Shown: in pieces, positions 35,881 to 48,607 of the stretch
Position numbering within the stretch: position 1 is the stretch's first letter
How the letters are laid out: the number at the start of each line of letters is the position of its first letter
NCBI GenBank assembly: GCA_003118195.1
Contig: BEXV01000253.1
Span: forward strand, 183,404 to 247,403
Direction: 5' to 3'
Source of the DNA: Hemicentrotus pulcherrimus
Taxonomy: Eukaryota; Echinodermata; Echinoidea; Camarodonta; Strongylocentrotidae
Length of the DNA: 64,000 nt
Position numbers and translations under genes: made by a program
Notes under the pieces: generated by a model
Database searches by the model: none
What the model was told of the DNA's origin: nothing
Seen by the model: the letters and a program-made list of their open reading frames with translations, nothing else

Positions 35881-38800
35881 AATAGGCCAATTTTGTAGTG
35901 TAACCAGATTTATGCATATGCTTGTGTACATGTAAGGTACCTCAATTCAATTTTTTTAATTCACCCGTTACAAATAAATCTATCACAAAATTCAGTATTC
36001 AAATTGCATAAATAAGTTGTTGCTAGGTAGGACAAACATAGTGGCTTGCACTACATAACAACACGTAATATATGCACTTTGCATTCTGACTTCCGGTATT
36101 GAAATACAACTATTCGTAACAGGTGAATTAAATAATTTGTCATGAGGCGCTTAGGTATGAATTTGGTTACATTACGAAAATGCCCTATTGATTATCTCTC
36201 ACTTGAAGATGCCCATTTGATAATCAATGTTCGTATTAATGTGATAAATGCAACAAACGAGTCACATTTCAAAACAATTATCTAAAGAAGTAAAAACTAG
36301 AGGTATGTAGAGATCTGAGGGGAACTTTAGTTTTAGGTTGCAGTAGCATAAATTTTACCTTAAATAGCAATCAACGACCAACAAACTTAATTCATGGAAT
36401 TAAAATCCTTGCATTTATTGAATCAAATCTTCAGTGAATTATCCCTTTAAGGTGGTAATTGTACATTCCCTTGAAATACATTTCAAGTACTCTCAACAAC
36501 AATCTGATGTGACTTTGATGTACTTTTCACCCTCAAACATGCAAGGGTAAATAATTATTATTTACAAAGCTGCAGATTTTCAAGTCTCTCTGCAAACTAA
36601 GAAAGTGAGGATTTATGAAATCAAATGACTCAATGTGAATAACATTGATAGTATGTTCATCATGATCTATGTTGCACTCTTCAAGAGTACATAACATTGC
36701 CATCTGCTACAATATATCTGCTTTCTCCTGGATATCTCATGTGTTCCAGAAAGCCTGGGGGTACCAGAGTAAATATCACAAGCTCGGGATCCCACTCCCC
36801 TAATTTCATACCTTTCACCAACTTTATGCCCGGGATGCAAATTAGTATTAATCTAATCATACGATACTCATTTGGAAGGCAGCTTCAATGGAGGCGCTGA
36901 ACATGTTAATCCCTTTAAAAACCCACTTATTGCATCTCAATTTTATTAACCCTTTGCAGCCTGCGGGGATGGTGTATATGATTTCGACTTTGTCATTTTC
37001 CCCCTCTCTTTCTCCCTGTATGCTCTAGGCAATGAGGATACAGCACATTGATGAGCCCAGTGATAGCTAGTCTACTCTTCCAAAACCCTCCTGTAAAGGA
37101 TACATGTGTTAATTAATAAACAAGAACCATAAGTATGGAGGTACATAAGTATTTCTTTCTCGAACTCAATTGATTAAATCTGCTCCATACAGTAATTGTA
37201 AATTTTCTGAACCAATGCTGTTTCTACACAGCATTCCTAGATTTGATAGAGGTAGTATGCCATATAAATACATTGCTTGATTAGATTGGATTGTCCTACA
37301 TGTAGGTTCCATAATTGTACTTTCATATAATAATTATTGATGATTTTATAGATGATTGGCATACTATAGCACGTACATGTATCTTTACATAAAGTGCCCT
37401 CTGATTTCATCTATGCTTAGGTCTGTATGTTGACTTCAATCAGCTATTTTCAAGTATGCAATAGAAATAAAATAGATGATATTCTGCCCTTATTAGGAGT
37501 ACAGTCATGACACTATGATGACAGTATGCACAAGTAGATAAATACATATAGCCTGGCTCGAAGGCTAATTTGGATTTTCCCTATGAATGATAAAACTCTG
37601 CATTAAATTATGAAATGTAGAAGGGATTTAAGGGAAAGGTGAAATGTAATACGGGCCACTGAGTTTTATTTTTTCTTAAAGATTTTCTAAGGAGACCATT
37701 GGAAGACAGGTTAATTCACGACAATATCAAGCTCAAGCATACTGGAGTCTGGAAGATGAGATTTTGAGACTACTGTACAACATTCACCTTACCAGACCAA
37801 ACATTTGTCATCAATGAAAGCGGTGACTAACACCCTGGATATATTGTGCTCATCTTAATTGTGCAATCATTTGTGCATACACGCGTTGGAGAAAAATTAT
37901 ATTTGGCACGAATGTAACGCTGATGAGGAATCCCCATCCACATACTAATTAGATGACGGTGAAATATGAGAGAGAAATATAGGGGACAAGTCTCTCATCT
38001 TTGTACAAATGTTTCACTTCATGGTACATGTATATTACATGCAAGTATGTCTACATTTTCTTCAAATTATGACAAAGTCATTGAAAAACATCAAAATTAT
38101 CATCTTCAATAACTATTTTTCTGTTTGTTGACTATTGATCATTTCATTTCCTTGTGTTTTTAGTCAAAAAATACTCCAGACAATTTTCTTTTCTCTTACA
38201 AATAAGTACCATAATTATCATGTGCCTAAAGCCAGAATGGTGTAAATTCTGTTTGAATTAGTTAACAACATCTTTCTGGCACTGAGCAGAAGAAATTATC
38301 AGTAACATATATGGGGGTCTAATACAACCCCCCCCCCNTTCCTGCATTGGACATGATCTCCGACATGAAATTGGGCTTTGACAGGCAAAATGCAATTTAC
38401 TGGAATATATATGAAGCATTATCAGACATTTTTGTCATCCTTTTATTAGCTGAACAATTGAGAGGCTCCAACAGACCCAGTTGCCAATTGTACTACCAGT
38501 ATTTAAAATAGACTACTCCCTCAATAGATACAATCAACCAAAGCAAGAGGTCACAATCTATTACAATATCCGCATTCTTCTAAACATAATAGATTTTTAT
38601 GAGGGTATGGAATTTATACTATCCATTTGTAACGGGTCAGTAAATGAGTAATGATAATCAAATCACGGACACATCAAATTTAACGACTGGTTTGTCCAAG
38701 TTCAGTGGACCTAGCAATGATGCTACTTTTCAGTTAAGAAATTAATGAGGATTAAAAATTGATTTCTGAACCATGGTCAAGATTAAATCTTATTCTTTTT

Positions 38801-41800
38801 TATTTTATGAAAGCAAAAAGTCTCAAATATTTATAATAAGTATGAATATCAAGATCACCCCAATGATTATGTATGCATTGTTTCTGATGGTAATTCCCTC
38901 TTATAGAGCTACATGTATTACAAGAGGCAGAGCCCTCAAACAAATGCAATGTCAGCATCTTAATCTATCCCATACACATCTATATGCTTAGTTACATCAT
39001 GCAAATGAAGCACATAGTGTATCAGAACTTTCCATCAGAAGTTACCATCTCAAATTCTGAATCTGTTGCTCAATTGCCCAATACTGAATTCAATGCACAA
39101 AAAACTTAGAAAAACATCCCCTGAAGCCAAGCAAGTTATCACAAAAATTCATCTCAATTCCAGTTCCTATTTCTTAAACTAAATTGAAATTGATATATAC
39201 GCTAGGCATCCCACAAGAAGAGATGAAATTCATCTCGAGTATTTCTGATTCCGATGGCTCCCACGAGTGCAGCGAAAGAACATGCGGCAGCCAGATTACG
39301 CTTCCATATTTACCACCCACTGGACTCAAAATCAGCTCAATTTGGAGGTTCCTAAATTGGGGTCAGAGAGAAAAATTCCATTTGGTTCATGCACAAGTGG
39401 TAGTGGAGGGTGCGTTCTTACTACACACACAGCGATGAGAGTTCAATGTTTGATATCCATTGTACTCTGTACTTAAATAGCCAGTAATATTACTCATTAA
39501 ATTAAAGTAACTTAACATTCCAGATGCCACAAATCGAGCATAATGTAATGAACTCCCCACAACCAATCATTAAATATTATGGGGGATGTATTATGTACAT
39601 GTACAAAACTTGCTCCTGGACAATTGCTCTGCATCAGTTTTCCTACCCTAACTGAATTCTTAATACATGTATATACCCTGGACCAAACACTATACTGTAC
39701 CTAACCCTAAACCTAAAAACTTTTGTTACCCAACGTTACACCTTTGATGAAATAAAGCCCCAGCAAATGTTGCAGAAGCAAATGTGGGGTCGCCATTTCA
39801 GGAGCATACAAATTCACCATGATTCCAAACAATATTTATTTGACCTGTATGACCACTTTGAAAGGGAAATCTAAGTAGTGTTTCAAACGGTGACTCTCAG
39901 ACATCTTTCAATAATTCATGAGCACATAATTGAAGATTGATCACTTCAAATTATTGAAAATAGTATAAATGAGCCTGCCTACATGTACATGTACATGTAC
40001 ACTGTATCAGTTACTAGATAGGCATGGTTCTAGGTCTAGGACCTATAATTCTCATGTAGATTAATTGCTATGTCCTTGTAAGCATGCAGCTTATTTCATT
40101 AGCACAGATTCATCATGATAAATGGCACTTTATTGGTTTAGTTCTGATCCTTGTTAACACTGTTGAAGATGATTCAAAACTACGCTGACAAAACACAAAA
40201 ATACTTTGTTTGCATTGAAGTTTAGATTCATACTCATTTATTCCACCAGAGATATTGCAATATGAAAGGGTTGCAAATGTGTTTTAGATTAACAAAAATT
40301 ATAGAAGAAACGTCATCTTACAATGAAGAATGGGGCTAAACAGCAGTGAGAATATGCCCGCACCCCTCCCACTCCACTTCACAGGAGCTTACAACCTTAA
40401 GGCTAAGTTCACATGTGTTTCTAAGATGAATGGATAACACCCATCTACTGTGCTGAGGTGACCTTAAATGACCTGCCATTTCAGATGAAATCCTCCAAGT
40501 CAAGTTATGCACAGGTCCAAGGTCCTCAAATGCAAGCAGGAGGAGAAAAAATGGACAGTTTTCAAAGGGAGAGGCTGACTTTTTGCTTTTGGTAGAAGCT
40601 GGATGAATGTACACAATCACATGTACAACTGAATTGGTGTTATACAAGGGAACAAGAAACTGAAGGCTTTTAGAAAGAGAATGGGCAAATTGAGGGAGTG
40701 ATTGAATTACCAGCACTTTGGAATTTTAAAATTAGGAACTGCCCTTACTGGTTTTATTTTATTTTCTTGTTTTCATTAAAAGAATATTATGTATGAGACA
40801 TCTAATACCACTAAATTTAGACAGATTTGGGTAGAATTTAGAAAGTCTATAAAAATGTAGGGCAATGTTAGCTTTGAGTAATTGTAAAAGCAAGATCATC
40901 AAAGAGTACAATGATATTCACCTGACATGTTCATAATCTGAAAAGTTTTGTGATTGATGACTAATCATACAATATGTTGTTCCAATCATCAACAAATTTA
41001 TACTTACATTAACTTACATTTATTTCTAGCATAACCCCCAGGCTCTTGCACAGAGCAATAATTGTGACCTTAACAAAATACACTCAATTATTTAGAGAGT
41101 CACAATTAACTGAGAATCTGTATTTATATTGTATCATATTGTACATTTTTTTTTTTTAAGCCGGTAGGCTTATTTACACAGCCACAAAAAACATTTTGAA
41201 AACCCAGAGTTTTTGGACAGGCATTTACACCACTGAAAGAAAAAGAAAAAAATCTGTTTTCTTTGTGGTGATTAGTTTGAATGAGCAACTTGTTGCTGCT
41301 CTGGATGCCATCACACAAGCGAGGAGGGTCATGTGTCTAAAAAAAAACAGAATCATTCATTAATATTTTCAGAGCGAGCAATTACATTGCAAAAAACAGT
41401 GAAATTTCTTCCAGCAATCCAAAAAGCTACACTCCTGAGCCCAGAAGTGTTTTTTTTTAGGGGGGAGGGGTGTTTACTAATAGATTGATGCCTGGCAACT
41501 TCCGACAAATCACCTGAATATGAGAAAAATCAATGATTTTTGTTAGCTGTATAAATGTAAAATGAAAAGTTTATGACCTCCATAATACAAAGTCACAAAG
41601 TCATAAAAATAGGGATAAATACAAACAGGAAATTTGAAACGGTCCAAGCCCAATTCAGGGATCATTCCCATGTGTATCTTCAATTTGTATAGTCATCTTT
41701 ATTCATTGATGCAATTATTCTTCATTAAAGTAAGTAAGCAAACATCAGTGGAAGTATTTACTTCAAGACACAGTAGTGTCACTTAATGAAACAAGTTTCT

Positions 41801-42743
41801 AAATTCCCAATACCCTACCAACAAGACAGATAACATAATACCAACAACTGACCGAACAACAAAAATCCATTAACTGGAATGGCCAAGAATTGATTGGTTT
41901 GAAATCAGTTTGGTGTCCATTCGGAGCAGTTTGGCAGTTTAATCGAGTTATAAACGTAAACTGCATTCTAATTCTTGATTAAATATTTTACCACAAAAAG
42001 TACATGATGCAGATGCATTCAGCTCTTTGAGTTATCAAGCTTTAGCTTTAGAGTGTATTTTATTGACAAGTTTTCAAATCATATAATCATTGTAATGTAG
42101 GTATCTACGATTCCAGGTGAATTCTCGTTGTTGGCTTATTTTATCTAGTTTTCTAGAAATGGACTAATCCTTGCTATCTCTCATTACAAACAACATACAA
42201 TCTGACCTTAGGGTTTAAGCACACGATGCTAATTACAAGATAACTTATCATCACTACATGTACATGTAGCTGTTCAGTTTTCTGAAAAAGTACATTCACA
42301 CATATACATTCTTACATAAAGATGCTTGTTGAAAAACCTAAATCGAAAATCGAAATGTACGGTAAGTAAATAAATGGTATAACATTAATGTGCTTTTAAA
42401 TTCTTAAAAATGTTTTTTTTAAAGGTAATTGCTACATTGATTTCATCATTGTTTTGTTTTTTTTTTTCTCCTTTTTATTCTAGTAAGTAAGTGAGTTTAG
42501 CATTTTCCGGTTTCATGCTCCTGGTAGATATTTATAAGCATCTACAAATTGTTTTGTCCATGAATGACCACTTTTACATATTTCAAACTTAACAGCCCGG
42601 CCTGTTTACAACCCTGAAGTCAAGCATCAGATTAATGTCCACATATTGTTCTTTGTAACATCAGTGCTGCTCAACTGGTAAAAAGTGTTATTTTCAGTTG
42701 CATCCTTAAAGGCACACTGTCCTACTCAGTGAAAAAAATACAC
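35881..42743. other. Unassigned AT-rich sequence, possible intron or intergenic
   Basis: Frames at 39.18-39.48 kb (84 codons, plus) and 40.34-40.72 kb (126 codons, minus) are non-repetitive but unrecognised. A short plus-strand stretch at 41253-41345 reads EQLVAALDAITQARRVM within an open frame and looks protein-like. No splice structure supports any of them. Confidence 0.4.
38228..38292. repeat. GCCAGAATGG inverted-repeat fragment, copy 2
   Basis: AAAGCCAGAATGGTGTAAAT pairs with ACATCTTTCTGGCACTGAGC, resembling the arrangement at 27.24 kb. Confidence 0.45.
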
Positions 42744-42910
42744 GGGGGCTCGGGGCGAATTAGCCCCCGAAATGCCCAAAAGAGCCCCCGAAAATCAGAA
42801 AAGAGCCCCCATAAAATTTGCATATAGTTCAATGCAAAACAAATTTTAGAATGTTATATTCATACAGGCAAGCTTGAAAAGTAGCCCCCGAAAAATAAAT
42901 ATTAATTTTT
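42744..42910. repeat. Cluster of AGCCCCCGAAA motifs
   Basis: Four AGCCCCC copies, three of them followed by GAAA (near 42762, 42783, 42804 and 42883), and an inverted GGGGGCTCGGGGC at the left border lie within 170 bases. Local inverted pairing and high GC in an AT-rich region suggest a small foldback or degenerate tandem element. Confidence 0.55.
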
Positions 42911-45683
42911 TCCCTGGTCCTACTTGTAGCTACTTGTTCCCTCTATATAGAAAACTTCCCCAATCGGTGCCTGTTGGTCCCCCATGATTCTCTTTTTCTT
43001 ATGTTAAATGAGAGCTGAGTTAATGAGATAGCCACTTGTCACAGTGACCACGTTGGCTCACTGGTCGGTCTAATCCCTTCTAGCTGAAGTAGTAAAGCCT
43101 ACCTTTAAATGGACAAATTTACTCTGCAAATATTTGTTTAGCTTGTCAGAACATATTAATATTTTCCTGCAAATGTCTTGCAAAGTAATAGACCCATGGA
43201 AATGCCATGTCATGTAGCCCAAATCCCTGAGCTCTAATTATCACTTCTCTGCCTCCGGGCTCTGCAGATTTGTAAAAATCTTGTTGCTATGTTCAGACAC
43301 ATCTGCAGTGGCTTCCCTGCCCCATTACTTCCTAATTTACTCACAACGACTACCAGATGAGGGAGTTAGTCCGTTAGGATTGCCGGATCCAACAGGGTTA
43401 GGCCAGTGAACTTCCACGTCAGGGTGACAGCAACTACTGGCCTTGGCTTTCAAAGTCGTACTTTATGATTTGAAGTTACAAACCCAGTTGTGTAATATTC
43501 CCTGACCTTACTTGGGGCAACTGTCGCCAAATGGACCATAAAACATTGAAATCGGTAGCATAGGCCTATGGTTCATTAACACTTTATTTGTTAAGACTAG
43601 AAGGCCAGAACAGTGCTAATACTGCAAATAATGATATGAGTTTTAGTTAATCCTGCTGCCAGATTTAATACTTTTCACCATTTTGGCTATAGGCAAACAA
43701 TATTTTCAAAAGGACAATAAATTCAACTTTGTGTTCATGACCTTTTCTCCTGTTTTAAGTTTTTAACCTTATCACTCTGTTTAGATTTGCCACTTGAATG
43801 CATTTATTTAGCTTCAAAATATATACATATTCAATGAAAATATGAAATACATTTGATTCTACAAATTTAGTACAGTCTTAGCAATCAATGCGGGAAAAAA
43901 GGGGGAAGAGCTTATTTCAGATTTTTTTTTCTCATAACTTTTGACAAAAAGTCCAGTTGAAGAATAGCCATCTTGAGCTTGGAAAAAAATTGCCACAGCT
44001 TTCATCAAGCATTCAGAGATGAAATTCCTACAAGTACATGTACATGTCTATATGTACATGTAAGAATTTTTGTCATCTTAAATATTCAAAATTTGGTGAA
44101 AAGATTGCCTGAACATAAATGAAAGCCAAAAATATAATTCAAACAGATAAGAAACAACTACATGTACATGTTATACATGCTGTAATAAATTGTTTGTATT
44201 TCATAAATTCAGGATAATCAAAACCTCGAAATAAGATCTCCAACAATTTTGGGGGTTTATATTTTTCATTTCCAGAGATTCATTAGAATCACCCTGAGGC
44301 TATTACTTATTTTTCAAGCCATCTCTCTTTTTTTTTTGCTGATACTATCCTTGCTCAAAATTGTACCAAACCGATCTGACTCCAAGAAATTCAATTTCAA
44401 TTGATCTGGTTTGAAGCAGAGAAGGTCTTACAATTACAGGGAAGATCTTACAACACATGTCTTCATAAAGCATCCACTTGTACAGCTGATGTTTTTCTGA
44501 AGGAATTTTCATTAAATTATGTTATGGTATTTATAAGTGATAAATTGTTCCTCTTCCCCCTTCACATTTGAAAAACAATGCAGTACGCCTTTTGATGCTA
44601 TTATGAAATGTAATTACAGTTAATCTACATGTCACACAATGACACAAATCAGATTAGATTTACTTGGATAATGTGATGAATTATCTTGATATCATACATG
44701 TACATCAAAAATCCCTCAATGTTAAGCCTAATTTCAAATATAAACCAATGGTAACAAAATTGTCTGAAAAGCTCATTTTACAGTCAATATAATATTTACA
44801 TTGTAAAAGTCTCATTTTTTTATGATTACCCTGAGCATGAGGGTACATACAGTGTTTGAGTATGTGACAGAAATAAATGCAACTCACTAGTTTTTCCATC
44901 TTTCTAATATTTCTGATTTGGAGGGGGAAAGAAACATGGCAGGAGATACATCTTGTAGCAAGCAGAAAGCTTGAAAAAAATTGGATATCTTCAGCCCAAA
45001 AGCATAAAATTTGCCCAGAGCAGCTTCAAATGAATTTCCAGGATTTGTATGACTGTAGTTTTGTGTATTCCATTATATTTTACTGATAGCCTAATAACAA
45101 ATAGATGCCAAAATATAAAACCTCCAATTCAAATACTATGGATTTAACTCCTACACACACACATACAAATTTATGTTGGAAAACATACATTTGAAAGTCC
45201 ATGGCACTGGCTTTAACTCGAACATGCCACGATGGCTTTTCCTCCTCCCTACGACAGAGATGACTCATCTGTGGGACCAATGAAGCTCTTCATTACCAAG
45301 TACATTTTGTGCTCCATTTTTCTTTCAATCCTCCGCAGCTCTCCTGCCTACTTCGTGCAAAAGGTTGGCTCAACCTTGTACAAGCATCGTGATACTTGAG
45401 ATCCACTCTTGTATTCATTGAATGCACTAAGCAGGTGGACAGATATATAATACATTGACATGAATTATGAATACTTGTTGTAGCGAGCAAGATACACATG
45501 TATGTAGAATACTGAAACAATTTGTTGGGGAATGTTCAAGAGAGAAGGTTCCTCAAAAAATCATTTCAATAACATGCACACTCAACAGTTACAAATTCAG
45601 TTTTAGTTGAGCAAGAATATATCTTCTACATTTAAATCACATTTGATAAGTTCATTTTAGTTCTCTATCCCACCCCCCCCCCC
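42911..45683. other. Unassigned, with a complex segment at 43180-43460
   Basis: On the minus strand about 31 codons (containing CHPDVEVHWPNPVGSGNPNG) precede a GTGAGT at about 43.35 kb, but there is no good acceptor. The rest is AT-rich. Confidence 0.35.
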
Positions 45684-45793
45684 NNNNNNNNNNNNNNNNN
45701 NNNNNNNNNNNNNNNNNNNNNNNNNNNNNNNNNNNNNNNNNNNNNNNNNNNNNNNNNNNNNNNNNNNNNNNNNNNNNNNNNNNNNNNNNNNNN
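45684..45793. other. Assembly gap, 110 N, bordered by poly-C
   Basis: Unresolved bases are flanked by C runs of 11-12. A further single N is at 38338 after a C run, suggesting that C homopolymers defeated sequencing. Confidence 0.99.
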
Positions 45794-45805
45794 CCCCCCC
45801 CCCCC

Positions 45806-45808
<3 letters not shown>

Positions 45809-45842
<34 letters not shown>
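45809..45842. repeat. (TC)n microsatellite beside an assembly gap
   Basis: It directly follows the poly-C edge of the 45.7 kb gap. Minus-strand Arg/Glu frames here are artefacts. Confidence 0.96.
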
Positions 45843-45849
<7 letters not shown>

Positions 45850-46380
45850 TCTGTTCACTCATCTCCCAAATTTGTGAAATATTCTTTTTTTTATAAGTGC
45901 TAGTCAGCCTATCATAAAGATAGACTACATATTTGGAATGCACTTTCTGTACAATGTAGTTGTAAGCCCTACTGATTTTCATTATTTTGTTCTCATTCCC
46001 ATAGCAATACCACTATCTGGCTATATACATAAATCTTCTTCATTTTCTTCATGTAAATTCATCAATGGTTATCCATCCTTAATTCAGACAATCAGGGAAT
46101 TTCTCATAAATATCACTCACAAAAACATCATTACTCAAATTTGTGAGAACTTGATAAAAGAAGAAGTGCTAATCTTTCAGTCTTTAAAAAAAAAAAAAAA
46201 TGGAATAATAATACTAATTATGGGAATTCATTCAGTCCTGCAGCTGTTTATGGAAAATACAAGTTCATCATCATTACTACAACAACTAAAAACCACATCA
46301 TTACAATACCCCGCTCCCTCCCCCAAAACCATCACCACCACCACCACCACCTGTTAATTATCAGAATTTTTAACATAACT

Positions 46381-46430
46381 ATTTTTGGCTCAATTCAATT
46401 TTGGCTCAATCCAATTTTGGCTCAATCAAT
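46381..46430. repeat. 16-base tandem repeat x3
   Basis: ATTTTGGCTCAATCCA-type units are repeated three times with one or two changes. Confidence 0.9.
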
Positions 46431-46634
46431 TCATTTAAAGACATTTTCTAACCACAAAATACAAAGTTAAGAAATTAATGATACAGGATAAAGATAACTT
46501 AATTTTAGGCAGGTATTACATGTATAGTTTTTAGAATTTAAACAGTGAAACTGAAAGGAGAGTGAGGCCAGCTAATGAGATATGGACTGATGTCTCTGCC
46601 TATTGAGTTTCAATTAACAAACAAACAAAAATAC

Positions 46635-46754
46635 CTTCTATCCAAGCTCCAACGTCTCTCAAAAGAAAGCGGCATTAAGCTTGAAATTTCCTTTACAATC
46701 CGCTCTGCAAATGCCCTTTGTTCACTAAAATCCAGCAGCGTTTTAGCCTCAACA
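46635..46754 (-). CDS. Candidate exon, unidentified
   Basis: A 120-base segment lies between a CAG acceptor (attcaatgcag) and a GTATTT donor, phase 2 at both ends. It is open and encodes VEAKTLLDFSEQRAFAERIV followed by KEISSLMPLSFERRWSLDR, a balanced sequence with predicted helical character. The acceptor lacks a clear pyrimidine tract, the donor is weak, and the opposite strand is also open over 62 codons. It could therefore be a conserved non-coding element or chance. Confidence 0.22.
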
Positions 46755-46851
46755 CTGCATTGAATGTCAGCTCAGTCGACCAGGCATGCACGATAGCCAG
46801 CACAGCGCTCGCCACCCCTACACAGCCCCTCCAGCTGCGGGCCTAGGGTCC

Positions 46852-46931
46852 ATTCACCCCACCGCCAAATTCGAGAAAAGATGCCAAGTCGATTCACCCC
46901 ACCGCCAAATTCGAGAAAAGATGCCAAGTCG
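46852..46931. repeat. Perfect 40-base tandem duplication
   Basis: A GC-richer unit starting ATTCACCCCACCGCCAAATT and ending GATGCCAAGTCG is present twice without a mismatch, so the duplication is recent or an assembly artefact. The length is not a multiple of three. Minus-strand frames through it are not convincing genes. Confidence 0.95.
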
Positions 46932-47730
46932 ATGAAAGGCTTGAACGGGACGGACAGATCCAAGAGTGCTAAGATGAAACCTGTAGACCAAATAACTGCT
47001 TAAATATGAAATATTTCCGTTATTTGGTATCAAATTCTTCCATAGTTGACTTCCTAACAAGCTGCAGAATTGCACGTGGGGAAAACAAGGTGGTTTACGA
47101 GAGGTAAACAATCAGTCAACCACCTTGAAGTATCCTCCCAGCTAGCCATGTTGCGAAGTCACATCGACGCATCCATTGTTCCAAGAGGGTAAAGTCATTC
47201 ACCTCTATTCGAGCGTAGCTTTTCACGTTATTGATATTTTGAATGTTCGCAATAAGAACGCAGATGACGCTATATCAAATTCATACATTGCTTGTATTTA
47301 TTTTGAAATAACATTTTCTCGTCATATTATTTCATAATTTGGGGGAATCACGACCATCGCAGCAGCAGACAGATAGCAAGGAGTAGTGATCACATTTGCT
47401 CCACCCCAATTGCAAAAATGAAAAGGACAGACAAGAGAGTATTAGAGAAAGATAAAAAGAGAGCGACTGAGACAGACCAAAGGATAGACATAGAAAGAAT
47501 AGAAAGAATGGGCCAAAAAATGAAGAAAACTGTAGGATCATAATCATTTGAAGCAATATTTAATAAGATTTTGGTTTGGTAATTTTGATAAAGGCTAATG
47601 TCATACTTTATCAATAATCAAAGAAATCATATGAGGCCAATTAAATGGTTAAAACCACACCAGAGATGACTTTGGAAAGAATTTTATATACGGTATATGT
47701 ACCTGGCGTTCACTACTTTTCAGTAGCATC

Positions 47731-48316
47731 ATGATAGTCATGTGGTTTAAGAATTTATCTTGAAATGTAAAGGTTGAGGGTTTGATCCCTGACACTGCAC
47801 TACTGACTACATTTGCCACTCCATACCCAGGATAGAAATGTGGACCTGGGGGTGTTTCACAAAGATCCTAAGTTGAACTTATCTCTAAGTTGGACTTAAA
47901 ATTATGGAAAGCCGTTAGCATCTATGAAAATATTTTGTAAAAGTTACTTAAAAAGGCATATATAAAATGTTGATTCAAATCATTCATATGTTCTATTATC
48001 AAGGAGATCTCATGTTCTTGATGTGGAATTTATAAAAAGTCTAAAGTACTTGAATTTTTGTTTTTGAATATATTCAAGTTTAAGGCTACAAATGGCTCTC
48101 CATAATATTTAAGTTGAACTTAGGATCTTTGTGAAACGCCGCCCTGGTAGGATGACATTCTTTGTGATATACACCCTCAAGGTGACCGTATGATAGGAAT
48201 ACTCCCCAGGGAGCGAAGACGTTGCAAATTGTGCGTGAAAGAAACTGATAACCAGGGTAATAATATCTGTAAAGAGTTTAGAGATGGCATTTCGTACCAA
48301 ACCAGATTATTATTTG
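47731..48316 (+). mobile_element. Decayed copy of the same tRNA-derived SINE, split by a foldback element
   Basis: The left part carries a B-box-like GGGTTTGATCCC (about 47778-47789) and then CACTGCACTACTGAC and CCATACCCAGGATAGAAATG, paralleling the SINE at 11.0 kb. After an inserted element (47850-48142) the alignment resumes with TGGTAGGATGACATT, then ACTCCCCAGGGAGCGAAGAC and ATCTGTAAAGAGTTTAGAGA. All of these match the 11.0 kb copy in order. Confidence 0.8.
47850..48142. mobile_element. Foldback transposon (MITE) inserted in the SINE, copy B
   Basis: Long terminal inverted repeats start GGGTGTTTCACAAAGATCCT and end with the matching AGGATCTTTGTGAAACGCC. Inside are subterminal AAGTTGGACTTAAAATTATG and a matching right arm. 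The element is flanked on both sides by CCTGG (47845-47849 and 48143-48147), and the uninterrupted SINE supports this as the insertion point. It encodes nothing, so it is non-autonomous. Its interior is the reverse complement of copy A at 15.8 kb. Confidence 0.85.
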
Positions 48317-48487
48317 TTAGAACTTTTGTTAGAATTTGTATTATTGACTGCCCTGCACGGACCATTAAGATTTCCTTCATTTGTTGGCCTTCTGATCTTC
48401 TATGTATTGCCGTCTACCATATTTTAAAATTAGATTTATCTCTGTTTTTGTTATCGTTATATTGTACAATTTATGAATGGTTATGAG

Positions 48488-48607
48488 TTCAATAGTGCAA
48501 ATATTTTCATGAGTTGAAAGATTAACATTCTATTCAACGAGGAGTCAGCAGAGTTGAATAGAATTAACGTTAATCTTTTAACAAATGAAAATATTTGCAC
48601 TATTTAA
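48488..48607. repeat. Foldback sequence, arms about 50 bases
   Basis: The left arm (AATAGTGCAAATATTTTCAT ... TTAACATTCTATTCAAC) pairs with the right arm (GTTGAATAGAATTAACGTTA ... ATGAAAATATTTGCACTATT). A further GTTTTATACAAC at 48631 and its complement at 48889-48900 suggest that a larger composite element extends to about 48.9 kb. Confidence 0.7.

Larger units (their letters stand above)
45843..47730. other. Unassigned sequence around candidate exon 46.6 kb
   Basis: It contains a (CAC)n run near 46.33 kb and the two tandem repeats listed. The 139-codon plus-strand frame at 45.94 kb includes the CAC run (poly-Thr) and is not convincing. Confidence 0.4.

Noticed and set aside
40336..40716. 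Minus-strand frame of 126 codons
   Set aside because: Non-repetitive, but no family, splice sites or coding composition could be supported.
45938..46357. Plus-strand frame of 139 codons
   Set aside because: It ends in a CAC microsatellite (poly-Thr), contains a poly-A run and has AT-rich composition like non-coding DNA.
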